In this document: piece by piece, positions 1 to 5,798 of the stretch
How positions within the stretch are numbered: the stretch's first letter is position 1
Layout: every line of letters begins with the position of its first letter
Assembly: GCA_964403015.1 (NCBI GenBank)
Contig: CAYOEJ010000068.1
Coordinates: 1 to 5,798 of the forward strand
DNA length: 5,798 nt
Reading direction: 5' to 3'
Origin: CAYOEJ01 sp964403015
GTDB taxonomy: Bacteria; Actinomycetota; Actinomycetes; Actinomycetales; Actinomycetaceae
Notes under the pieces: generated by a model
Told to the model about the DNA's origin: nothing
Databases searched by the model: none
Seen by the model: the letters and a program-made list of their open reading frames with translations, nothing else
Translations under genes and position numbers: made by a program

Positions 1-16
1 CAGACAACAACTACCG

Positions 17-22
17 AGGAGA
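17..22 (+). promoter_or_regulatory. Ribosome binding site of the DUF5701 gene
   Basis: GAGGAG lies six bases before the ATG at 29, a good Shine-Dalgarno match at normal spacing. It fixes the start. The remaining 16 bases to the window edge show no promoter. Confidence 0.75.
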
Positions 23-28
23 GCATTA

Positions 29-667
29 ATGCAGCCCACACTCACTATCGCCCAGCAGGTCGACGCTCTTGAAAGTCTCGGCGTTTTTACACTGGCGCGC
101 AGCCAAGACAGTGAAGCACGAGCCGTAGCTGAGACCCTTCGCGAAAAGGACTCCGCGCACACACTTGTTGCCTTGCATCCAGCTTGGTTTACTGCCTCAT
201 CCTTGGCACCTTTACTACGCCTGAACAATAAGCCTGGCTTCGTAGTGGAAGACATGACTGATGTCAATCAGTTTTTGCCGGTTGGCTTCACTATCCCAGA
301 TTCTCCCCTGTATCTCGTTCAAGATGTACGCCGCGGAGACGATCTGCGTAACGCATCTCCAGAGGAGGCTCTTGCGCAATTCAATACCGAGGGGCGCCGC
401 CCACTTACACTCCAAGAAGGACTGAGCTGGGCGCTTACTCATCCCGAAGTCATTGAACCCAACGCCTGCTTCATGACGATTGGTTCTCGAAAGGTCAAGC
501 AGACGCGAAAATCAGGTGAGGCGGTCTACGACTCACGCACCCCCGCACTGTGGATCAGCTCCGGCTCGGGGCGCGATGGTAGGCCGAATAAGGGCGCGCC
601 CAAACTTGGATGGTGTTGGTGGCGCAACCGCCACACTTGGCTGGGAATCGCCTCGGCTCAAAAATGA
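29..667 (+). CDS. DUF5701 family protein (function unknown)
   Basis: This 212-residue protein matches, by recalled motif pattern, the actinobacterial DUF5701 family, whose function is not known. Visible family-like blocks are a central YLVQDV (95-100), an LT-x-QEGLSWALTHPEV stretch (126-141), CFMTIGSR (147-154), and a strongly conserved C-terminal block ending PKLGWCWWRNRHTWLGIAS (191-209), rich in Trp, Arg and His. There is no signal peptide or membrane segment, so it is probably cytosolic. The length is about normal for the family, so it looks complete. The ATG is preceded by GAGGAG at 17-22, about six bases upstream, which supports this start. It is the only protein gene on the plus strand and converges on the EamA gene, so it belongs to a different transcript from the rest of the window. 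Its promoter must lie left of the window. Family call is fairly sure; no role can be assigned. Confidence 0.85.
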   Translation: MQPTLTIAQQVDALESLGVFTLARSQDSEARAVAETLREKDSAHTLVALHPAWFTASSLAPLLRLNNKPGFVVEDMTDVNQFLPVGFTIPDSPLYLVQDVRRGDDLRNASPEEALAQFNTEGRRPLTLQEGLSWALTHPEVIEPNACFMTIGSRKVKQTRKSGEAVYDSRTPALWISSGSGRDGRPNKGAPKLGWCWWRNRHTWLGIASAQK

Positions 668-682
668 GCTCCGCACGGCCGA

Positions 683-702
683 GCGCTGGTCGTATACAGC
701 GC
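683..702 (+). terminator. Weak hairpin after the DUF5701 gene, possible terminator
   Basis: GCGCTG at 683-688 and CAGCGC at 697-702 form a perfect 6-bp GC-rich stem with an 8-base loop, starting 16 bases after the DUF5701 stop. No T tract follows directly; the nearest is TTTT at 726-729. It could be a non-canonical terminator for the plus-strand gene, but the stem is short and the call is tentative. Confidence 0.3.
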
Positions 703-755
703 CATCTGCGCCCCGGTACGGCTCCTTTTGTGCCCTAGTACAATGCATTCCGTGC

Positions 756-824
756 CATAACTGCGCTGATCGTGCACCAAACGCCGAAAAATTCCCACTT
801 CCACGCAGAATCAGCGCAGTTATG
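756..824. repeat. 69-bp element bounded by perfect 15-bp inverted repeats
   Basis: CATAACTGCGCTGAT at 756-770 is the exact reverse complement of 810-824. The 39-base interior adds a further CGTG (771-774) / CACG (802-805) pairing, so transcripts of either strand could fold into a long hairpin with a bulge. The element lies between two convergent genes. No T tract follows the stem on either side, so it is not a standard intrinsic terminator, though it could stop transcription from both sides in another way. A non-autonomous mobile element (MITE-like), a dispersed palindromic repeat or a protein-binding site are alternatives. I see no clear target-site duplication at its edges. The symmetry is certain; the role is not. 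Confidence 0.75.
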
Positions 825-866
825 TAACGTAATCACCACCAATGTGGCATTACCTGCGCTCACCAA

Positions 867-890
867 CTAGGCCTGGCACTAGCCAGCTAG
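867..890 (-). terminator. Possible weak terminator hairpin downstream of the EamA gene
   Basis: CTGGC (873-877) and GCCAG (882-886) pair around a 4-base loop and are flanked by CTAG at 867-870 and 887-890. It sits about 60 bases past the stop of the last gene of the minus-strand operon. The stem is only 5 bp and no T tract follows, so this is a weak candidate. Confidence 0.2.
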
Positions 891-913
891 ACCCCGTGCT
901 TGCCCGGGTAGGT
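887..913 (-). pseudogene. Duplicated remnant of the 3' end of the EamA gene
   Basis: This 27-base stretch matches 948-974, the last 27 bases of the EamA gene, at 23 positions. Read on the minus strand it encodes TYPGKHGV followed by TAG, against TYPGKRGA-TAG at the end of the intact gene. The offset is 61 bases, so the copy is out of frame with the gene and lies after its stop codon. Similarity fades quickly beyond the repeat. It is most simply a leftover from tandem duplication, or from replacement of an older allele by recombination at the gene end. Chance is unlikely given that the stop codon and the preceding residues line up. Confidence 0.55.
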
Positions 914-947
914 TAACCGCGCCTACGAGTGACTTCTCAAACGCCAA

Positions 948-1859
948 CTACGCCCCGCGCTTGCCTGGGTAGGTCGCGAGCGCCACGGCTGCCGTAATAC
1001 ACAGGAGGCCCGCCACTTCTCCACCGGTAGGGATCTGGTCGAGCAAAACTATTCCCACCACGAGCGATGTGGCTGGGAGCAAGGAATTCAGTAACGCGAA
1101 TGTGCCCGCTGGGATGCGTCGCATAATCACAGAATCCAGTACATACGGCAGAGCCGAGGAAAGGAGTCCAACGGCAATGATCATTCCTACAAGCTTCCAG
1201 TCACTCACCAACACACCGGCATCTGGAATAGCCAACGGAATATAGACGATGGCACCGATGCCCATGCCAATTGCCAGCGAATCGATTCCCATGCCGGTCA
1301 CAGCGAGCTTGCGCCCAACCCACATATAGATCGCCCAGACAACGCCAGCAAGCACAGCCAGGACAACACCCACAAGCACTCCGGGCTCCCGTACGTCTAC
1401 GCCTACCCATGAAATAAGGAAGACGCCGATGACTGCGAGTACGATCCCGATTCGCACGCGCCATCCCCTGCTCGTTAGGGCAGCCAGCAGCACCGGCCCC
1501 AGAAACTCGAGTGCCACGGTGGCGCCCAGCGGCAGCCGGGCGAGGGCATAGTAGAAAATGACATTCATGGTGATCAGCGATAGGCCATAGATCGCTGGCC
1601 CGCCGAGCGCTCTCCACCCGGATTTCGACGTGATATTAATGCGGGGCCTACGCCATACGAGCAGCGCCACCGCACCCACAAACACACGCCCCCACGCCAC
1701 TGCACCAACGGCCGCCACGGCAAAGAGGCCAACCGCGATGGACGCACCGATGTATTGGATGATTCCCGAACCAAGCAAAATGAATGGCGCTAATACCCAC
1801 CCATCGCCCGAACCAGCTCGGGCGATGCGACCGGGCGGCGAAGCAGGAGGTTTTGGCAT
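948..1859 (-). CDS. EamA-family (RhtA-like) inner-membrane exporter
   Basis: This 303-residue protein is a ten-helix drug/metabolite-superfamily permease with two EamA repeats, most like the RhtA (threonine/homoserine exporter) branch. In the first half, residues 98-123 carry the RhtA-type FYYALARLPLGATVALEF-LGP signature. The second half has SSALPYVLDSVIMRRIPAG (234-252) followed by LLNSLLPATSLVVG (256-269). The usual SLEP Glu is Leu here, and the Glu usually found in the following LGE motif is Asp (LLDQ, 272-275), so the substrate may differ. Hydrophobic segments fill about residues 22-296, after a short polar N-terminus. AGGAGG lies five bases before the ATG and overlaps the stop of the AEC gene, so it is translationally coupled as the last gene of the operon. 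Amino-acid or metabolite efflux is inferred from the family; the exact substrate is unknown. Confidence 0.85.
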   Translation of the reverse strand: MPKPPASPPGRIARAGSGDGWVLAPFILLGSGIIQYIGASIAVGLFAVAAVGAVAWGRVFVGAVALLVWRRPRINITSKSGWRALGGPAIYGLSLITMNVIFYYALARLPLGATVALEFLGPVLLAALTSRGWRVRIGIVLAVIGVFLISWVGVDVREPGVLVGVVLAVLAGVVWAIYMWVGRKLAVTGMGIDSLAIGMGIGAIVYIPLAIPDAGVLVSDWKLVGMIIAVGLLSSALPYVLDSVIMRRIPAGTFALLNSLLPATSLVVGIVLLDQIPTGGEVAGLLCITAAVALATYPGKRGA

Positions 1860-1864
1860 GTGTA

Positions 1865-1870
1865 CCTCCT
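1865..1870 (-). promoter_or_regulatory. Strong Shine-Dalgarno of the EamA gene, overlapping the AEC stop codon
   Basis: On the minus strand the sequence reads TAGGAGGTACAC then ATG. The AGGAGG core starts inside the TAG stop of the upstream AEC gene, so a ribosome finishing AEC sits on this site. This supports the chosen start and coupling of the two transporters. Confidence 0.75.
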
Positions 1871-2558
1871 AGTTGTGGAAGATTGCCGTGATCAGCACCA
1901 GCATAGGCATGGACATGAGCAACGTGGTCAGCAAAGAATCGCGCGCCAGCACAACGCCTGTCTCGTAGCGATGCGCATAGGCAAACACGTTGTTGGCAAC
2001 AGGGAAGGTGCTCACCACCATCACTGCAAGAAGAGCATCGCCTTCGAGCCCAATGACTTTTGCCAACCCATAGGCAAGCAGAGGCGAGAGAAGCACGCGG
2101 AAGATAAATACGCCAGCAAGCGGCGCAAGATCGCGATTAAGCTGCGGCATGCGCGCGGTGGCAAGGCTGATTCCGGTGGCAATCATCATCACGGGAACGG
2201 CGACGGCGGCAAGCATTTCCACGGGCCGCCCGATCATTGCCGGNNNNNNNNNNNNNNNNNNNNNNNNNNNNNNNNNNNNNNNNNNNNNNNNNNNNNNNNN
2301 NNNNNNNNNNNNNNNNNNNNNNNNNNNNNNNNNNNNNNNNNNNGCGGTACCGATATTCACCACCGACGCCAGCGAGAACACCTCGCCCGGATCCGCCTGA
2401 GAGACTGCGGTGAACATGAGCGCGGGCGTGCACGCATAGAAGACGAGCTTGGAAAGCCCGCGGTCGGCCGTAGGCGATGTAATGCCTGTTCGCACCAACG
2501 TGAAGCCGATGATGAGGAACACCAACAGCGTCCACAGGCTCAGAAGTACATCGCTCAC
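1869..2558 (-). CDS. AEC-family (auxin efflux carrier-like) permease, interrupted by an assembly gap
   Basis: The visible ends match the AEC/auxin-efflux-carrier-like permease family, which moves small organic solutes such as carboxylates. The first 71 residues hold two hydrophobic segments, including LSKLVFYACTPALMFTAVS (35-53). After the gap come 124 residues, with the typical VPVMMIATGISLA half-repeat start, then STFPVANNVFAYAHRY and a final hydrophobic segment. Only about 195 real residues are present, against roughly 300-320 for the family, so the middle helices (about TM3-TM5) are missing into the 100-N gap. Reading frame agrees on both sides of the gap. The start is GTG at 2558: a TGA lies two codons upstream in frame, and AGGTGA precedes it. 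It begins seven bases after the EEP gene stop and ends nine bases before the EamA start, as part of the same operon. Substrate unknown. Confidence 0.8.
   Translation of the reverse strand: MSDVLLSLWTLLVFLIIGFTLVRTGITSPTADRGLSKLVFYACTPALMFTAVSQADPGEVFSLASVVNIGTXXXXXXXXXXXXXXXXXXXXXXXXXXXXXXXXXXPAMIGRPVEMLAAVAVPVMMIATGISLATARMPQLNRDLAPLAGVFIFRVLLSPLLAYGLAKVIGLEGDALLAVMVVSTFPVANNVFAYAHRYETGVVLARDSLLTTLLMSMPMLVLITAIFHN
2244..2343. other. Assembly gap of 100 Ns
   Basis: Exactly 100 Ns lie inside the AEC permease gene. A run of 100 is the usual placeholder for a gap of unknown size, so the length should not be trusted. Confidence 0.98.
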
Positions 2559-2565
2559 CGCTCAC

Positions 2566-3456
2566 CTACTTCGCAGGTGAAATCGTCGCGACCATCCCCG
2601 CGTGATCGGAGATAGGAAAATGCAATACGGCCTGGTCCTCAGCCACGACGCCCTTGCCGAGCATGTGGTCGATTTGGCTGGTAGGCCGCCAGTTAGGGTA
2701 CGTTTTGCCGACGACGACGGGCTCCAGACGGTCCGCTCCCGGCGGCGGCACACGCAGAGCGGAGGACGCGGCCTCTCGCCTACCGAGTACTTCTTCAACC
2801 TCCGCGGGATGGAGGTTGAAATCGCCCATGAGCAGCCACGCGGCATCGTCGAGGCCCTCGCGAGCCTGAATTTTCGCGAATCCACCGGCGGCCACCTGAA
2901 GCTGTTTGCGAGCGGTCGCATTGATGGTGTCCAAATGAGTGTTGCCAACAATCAGCGGCGGCATTCCCGCGCGCTGAATCACGGCGTAGGCACAAACGCG
3001 TTTCTCAGACCACTTCACGAACCAGCCCTTGTATCCCCGCAAACCTTTAGGGTCGCGATGAATCGGCAGACGCGGTGAGGGCAGGGTCAGTACTTTCCAC
3101 GACTTGACCGGCAGCCTCGTGAGAATCGCTAGCCCATAGCTATGAACCGTTGGCGCGAACAGCGTTGTCATACCAAGACGGCTAGCCAGTAGCTCCGCTT
3201 GCTTAACTCCGCTCGAGCGCATCCGACCTTCGTCGACTTCCTGAAGTGCGAGGATATCGAGGTCCTGCTGCTGGAGAAGCTTAGCCAGCTCCTCCACCGA
3301 TTCAGCTCCCGATTCAGTGATCGAAAGGTGCTCGAACAGCGAGGTTTCGTGGGACGCCTCAGTCGGTTTCGCGTACTGAATGTTAAGCGTGCCAACGCGC
3401 AGTGCTCCGAGGCGAGTTCTCTTCGAAAAGTTACCCGCCGAATAAATGGTGCTCAT
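2566..3456 (-). CDS. Endonuclease/exonuclease/phosphatase (EEP) family hydrolase
   Basis: This 296-residue protein has the ordered metal-dependent phosphoesterase motifs of the EEP (DNase I/exonuclease III/inositol phosphatase-like) fold: Asn25 in TLNIQ, Glu73 in LQEVD, His174 in NTHLD, Asp212 and Asn214 in GDFN, Asp263-His264 in QIDHML, and Asp284-His285 in SDH. All expected catalytic residues are present, so it is probably an active Mg-dependent phosphodiesterase or phosphatase. There is no signal peptide or membrane anchor, so it is likely cytosolic. The family covers DNA, RNA, nucleotide and lipid substrates, and the sequence does not decide between them. Its ATG follows the msrB stop by three bases and no strong Shine-Dalgarno is visible, so translation probably depends on coupling to msrB. 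It ends seven bases before the AEC start. Family call is firm; substrate is unknown. Confidence 0.88.
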   Translation of the reverse strand: MSTIYSAGNFSKRTRLGALRVGTLNIQYAKPTEASHETSLFEHLSITESGAESVEELAKLLQQQDLDILALQEVDEGRMRSSGVKQAELLASRLGMTTLFAPTVHSYGLAILTRLPVKSWKVLTLPSPRLPIHRDPKGLRGYKGWFVKWSEKRVCAYAVIQRAGMPPLIVGNTHLDTINATARKQLQVAAGGFAKIQAREGLDDAAWLLMGDFNLHPAEVEEVLGRREAASSALRVPPPGADRLEPVVVGKTYPNWRPTSQIDHMLGKGVVAEDQAVLHFPISDHAGMVATISPAK

Positions 3457-3459
3457 CGG

Positions 3460-3882
3460 TTACGCGTCGCCGCCGTCGTCGTTGGGAACGAAGGTGAGTG
3501 ACACGGAATTCATGCAGTATCGCAAGCCGGTGGGCATGTGCGGGGCGTCCTCGAAGACGTGTCCGAGGTGAGAGCCGCACGTGCCGCACTGGACTTCGGT
3601 GCGGGTCATGCCGAGCGAGTTGTCCTCGACGTAGACCACCGCGTCCTTCTCATCCGGATCGTAGAACGAGGGCCAACCACAGTGGGCGTCGAATTTCGTG
3701 GTCGAGGTGAAGAGCTCGGCTCCGCATGCGCGGCAGTGGTACATTCCCGGGCGGTCTTCGTGGAGCAGCTCTCCGGTCCCTGGGCGCTCGGTGCCAGCCT
3801 CGCGCAGCACGTGGAACTCCATGGGGGTGAGGAGGTTCTTCCATTCGGCGTCGGTCTTGTTGACGCGGAACTTGTCGCTCAT
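3460..3882 (-). CDS. msrB: Peptide-methionine (R)-S-oxide reductase MsrB
   Basis: MsrB reduces methionine-R-sulfoxide in proteins back to methionine, with thioredoxin usually as reductant, repairing oxidative damage in the cytosol. The 140-residue length is normal for a single-domain MsrB. Zinc-binding cysteine pairs are at C50/C53 (CRAC) and C99/C102 (CGTC). GWPSF is at 69-73, the HLGHVF motif at 105-110 (His105, His108), and the catalytic cysteine is C123 in RYCMNSVSL. C68, just before GWPSF, is placed where many MsrBs carry the resolving cysteine. No export signal is present, and there is no MsrA domain fused to it or msrA gene in the window. The ATG is preceded by AAGGA within the 3' end of the mscS gene and starts two bases after the mscS stop, so the two are tightly coupled. 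The call is secure. Confidence 0.96.
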   Translation of the reverse strand: MSDKFRVNKTDAEWKNLLTPMEFHVLREAGTERPGTGELLHEDRPGMYHCRACGAELFTSTTKFDAHCGWPSFYDPDEKDAVVYVEDNSLGMTRTEVQCGTCGSHLGHVFEDAPHMPTGLRYCMNSVSLTFVPNDDGGDA

Positions 3883-3884
3883 GG

Positions 3885-5567
3885 TTAGTCCTTCTTCCTA
3901 TTGTCGGAAGTGTCGACGACGGCGGTCGCTTCCGTTTCCGGTTCATCAACACTATCGCTCGTGGTTGCGCCGTCGCTACTGGCGTCCACGGCCTTCATGT
4001 CGGCAGTATTCTGCTCGTCTAGTTTGCGCCGACGCTCCTCGTATGCCTTCTCGCCGGGGCCCGAGTACACCTCGGCGCGTTTTTCAGCCTCGGGCGAGCC
4101 TGTGAAGAGTGAGGACTCGTGGCCGCCTGTACGCGAGGGAAGAATTTCCGAGATCGGGTCCATGGTGATGGTCAGGTTGGTATCGCGCTCGGCAATCGGC
4201 GTGCGAGCGAACTCAGCGAGCTCCCGAGGAGAAATGACGGTGGTGCGTTCGAGGTCTGACTCGGCCGCAATGTGCGGGGTGAGGGGTTCCTCCGGCTCCG
4301 GTTCAAAGTGAGGTGGCTCTTCTCCCAGTCGGGCCTCAACTCGTTCTTCGGTCTTGCGGTAGGCAGCGTTGAAATCGAGCGTAGGATTCTCGTAGCGACG
4401 CTCATGAGGAACCGCCTGGGGCGCCTCACGCTGTATCCAGATCACCATGGCTTCGCGGAGGTAGTTCTTTAAGTCCGTGAGAGTCGAGGAGTCCTTGGCA
4501 GAGACAAGTCCGCGAAGGGTAATAAAGCCGTTGGAAGCATCGGCCACCTGAAGAACTCCAAGGTTGCCATCCCACAAATCACTGGAGCGGAGCAAATACA
4601 GCATGTGCTTGCGAGCAGCATCGATCGGGATTGCCCAGTCCACTACCCACTCCACGCTGCCACTCATGTCAGGAACACGGCGCGTCCAGTTTTCGAACGG
4701 CTCGGTGGTCATCTTCGTGGACGGAACAATAATGCGGCGGCCATCCCACACGGCAAGAACCACGTAGGTAAGGGTGATTTCTTCGACCGTTGCCATCGTG
4801 CCTTCGTAGAAGACGATATCCCCCACCCTGATCGAATCAGAGAAAGCGAGCTGTAGGCCAGCAAAAACGTTGCCCAGCGTGGTCTGAGCGGCAAGACCAG
4901 CAACCACGGAGATCAAGCCGGCCGAGGCAAGCACCGAGGCACCGGCTGCACGAGCCTCTGGGAATGTCAAAAGAACACCGGCGACGCCCAGAATCCACAC
5001 GACCACGATAATCACGCGGTGCAGAATCTGGACCTGCGTTTCGACTCGTGCGGCTTGCTCCTCCGAGGACTCCTTCATGCGCAGGTAGAGAGCGTTAACC
5101 AGACCGTTAATGACCGACGCGGCCAACCACGTCCCTACTAGGATCACAAGGACGAGGAAGAATTGGTCGATATAGGCCAACCACTGTGGCGCAACCTCAG
5201 GAGAGATTCTGTTTTCGCTGAGGCTATAGCCAATCCAGCCGCCGATGACCGTGAGCAGCACTTCCACGGGTCTGAAGATTGCATCGTGAACAGGTTGGAA
5301 CGTGGGATGGCGTCTAGCCCAGAAGCGGCTGATGCCAAGAATGAGCATGCCTGCAACAATTCCGAGACCTGCACCCAGGACTGTCCCCAGCACCAGCTGG
5401 AGCGCGTCAAAGGTCACGGCAACCGCTTCATCGACCGCGTCCTCGACGTCGTCTGGCACTGGAGCCGTCAGAATCGGTACGCTTCCCGCATTAAAGTCGC
5501 CGGTGTGGTCCGCTAGTCTTGGGACCGCCGTCGGTATTTCGGAGGGATGAAGAGTCGATATGCCCAT
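3885..5567 (-). CDS. MscS-family mechanosensitive ion channel with long acidic C-terminal tail
   Basis: This 560-residue membrane protein belongs to the small-conductance mechanosensitive channel family, which opens under membrane tension to release solutes during osmotic downshock. Hydrophobic segments lie at about 53-80, 101-117, 132-160, 183-203 and 207-241. The last is the Gly/Ala-rich pore helix (SAGLISVVAGLAAQTTLGNV, 215-234), followed by the FSDSIRVGDIV entry (242-252) into the beta domain (to about 295) and the alpha/beta cytosolic domain (about 300-385). Residues 385-560 form a charged, Glu/Asp/Pro/Ser-rich, probably disordered tail, much longer than in E. coli MscS (286 residues in total). 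The first 40 residues are polar and Pro-rich, with no clear signal peptide. The ATG at 5567 has no Shine-Dalgarno; a TAGCCT just upstream suggests a leaderless mRNA. It is the first gene of the operon. Ion selectivity cannot be predicted. Confidence 0.9.
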   Translation of the reverse strand: MGISTLHPSEIPTAVPRLADHTGDFNAGSVPILTAPVPDDVEDAVDEAVAVTFDALQLVLGTVLGAGLGIVAGMLILGISRFWARRHPTFQPVHDAIFRPVEVLLTVIGGWIGYSLSENRISPEVAPQWLAYIDQFFLVLVILVGTWLAASVINGLVNALYLRMKESSEEQAARVETQVQILHRVIIVVVWILGVAGVLLTFPEARAAGASVLASAGLISVVAGLAAQTTLGNVFAGLQLAFSDSIRVGDIVFYEGTMATVEEITLTYVVLAVWDGRRIIVPSTKMTTEPFENWTRRVPDMSGSVEWVVDWAIPIDAARKHMLYLLRSSDLWDGNLGVLQVADASNGFITLRGLVSAKDSSTLTDLKNYLREAMVIWIQREAPQAVPHERRYENPTLDFNAAYRKTEERVEARLGEEPPHFEPEPEEPLTPHIAAESDLERTTVISPRELAEFARTPIAERDTNLTITMDPISEILPSRTGGHESSLFTGSPEAEKRAEVYSGPGEKAYEERRRKLDEQNTADMKAVDASSDGATTSDSVDEPETEATAVVDTSDNRKKD

Positions 5568-5573
5568 GCATCT

Positions 5574-5579
5574 AGGCTA
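5574..5579 (-). promoter_or_regulatory. Candidate -10 box for leaderless transcription of the mscS operon
   Basis: TAGCCT (minus strand) fits the actinobacterial TANNNT -10 pattern and lies at -12 to -7 relative to the A of the mscS ATG, exactly where a leaderless transcript would need it. No Shine-Dalgarno is present before this ATG. The -35 region is poor, so this is tentative. Confidence 0.4.
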
Positions 5580-5609
5580 GGCGAAATCATTGCAGAACGG
5601 CTATTTACT

Positions 5610-5630
5610 GCCATATGAATACGCTATGGC
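5610..5630. promoter_or_regulatory. Dyad that may be an operator upstream of the mscS operon
   Basis: GCCATA at 5610-5615 and TATGGC at 5625-5630 are perfect 6-base inverted arms with a 9-base centre, an arrangement common for dimeric regulators. It sits about 45-60 bases upstream of the mscS start and before the tRNA promoter candidate. No regulator gene is nearby, so the binding protein is unknown. Confidence 0.35.
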
Positions 5631-5661
5631 GAGACGTGACCAAGGGCACTCTCATCCGGTT

Positions 5662-5691
5662 TTGCATTAGCCCGTTAACGTCCTCTATGCT
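5662..5691 (+). promoter_or_regulatory. Candidate promoter of the tRNA-Glu gene
   Basis: TTGCAT at 5662-5667 and TATGCT at 5686-5691 match -35 and -10 boxes with an 18-base spacer. Transcription would begin near 5698, giving a 5' leader of about 45 bases before the mature tRNA at 5744. Orientation and spacing fit well. Confidence 0.6.
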
Positions 5692-5743
5692 TAACGAGTT
5701 CCACCAACACGGAAGTGACGGAACAGGAGCGAAAGTTCCTTTC

Positions 5744-5798
<55 letters not shown>

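Noticed and set aside
715..741. GTAC-bounded imperfect hairpin followed by no T tract
   Set aside because: Pairing needs a bulge and the GTAC arms are self-palindromic, so apparent symmetry is likely chance.
756..824. The 15-bp inverted repeat as an ordinary Rho-independent terminator
   Set aside because: The loop is 39 bases and no T tract follows the stem on either strand; kept as a repeat of unknown role.
480..827. Plus-strand open frame overlapping the DUF5701 3' end and the inverted-repeat element
   Set aside because: No ribosome site, no recognisable motif, and its first half is an alternative frame of a conserved gene.
1860..2615. Long plus-strand open frame, His/Arg-rich, spanning the N gap
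   Set aside because: It lies antisense over the well-supported AEC gene, crosses the Ns and has low-complexity composition typical of a shadow frame in GC-rich DNA.
3538..4105. Plus-strand open frames opposite msrB and the mscS tail
   Set aside because: They are antisense to firmly identified genes and show no domain or start signal.
5720..5739. GGAAC/GTTCC hairpin just before the mature tRNA-Glu
   Set aside because: The stem is only 5 bp with a 10-base loop in a tRNA leader that is removed during processing; too weak to annotate.

Overview
The window looks like chromosomal DNA from a moderately GC-rich actinobacterium. The evidence is a DUF5701 protein (a family known mainly from Actinobacteria), codon use biased to G or C at third positions, GAGGAG/AGGAGG ribosome sites, a GTG start and a possible leaderless start. 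The overall impression fits the Actinomycetaceae (Trueperella/Arcanobacterium-like), but that placement is inference. There are no plasmid, phage, CRISPR or insertion-sequence genes.

Layout: a plus-strand DUF5701 gene (29-667) converges on a five-gene minus-strand block (5567 down to 948). The 280-base convergent gap between them holds three things: a GC-rich hairpin just after the DUF5701 stop, a 69-base element bounded by perfect 15-base inverted repeats (756-824), and a second, diverged copy of the last 27 bases of the neighbouring transporter gene (887-913). Read 5' to 3', the minus-strand block is: MscS-type mechanosensitive channel, MsrB methionine-sulfoxide reductase, endonuclease/exonuclease/phosphatase (EEP) hydrolase, AEC-family permease, and EamA/RhtA-type exporter. 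The gaps between these genes are 2, 3, 7 and 9 bases, so they almost certainly form one transcript with translational coupling. The AEC gene is interrupted by 100 Ns (2244-2343). A divergent 176-base spacer separates mscS from a plus-strand tRNA-Glu(UUC) gene that is cut off by the window end; the spacer carries a good tRNA promoter candidate and a dyad that could be an operator.

Together the operon resembles an envelope/osmotic and oxidative stress set: a pressure-release channel, repair of oxidised methionine, a cytosolic phosphoesterase of unknown substrate, and two small-solute permeases. The grouping is suggestive rather than a known system. I found no clear new defence or mobile system. 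The least explained items are the 15-base inverted-repeat element and the duplicated gene 3' end, both in the convergent gap, and the long acidic tail of the channel.
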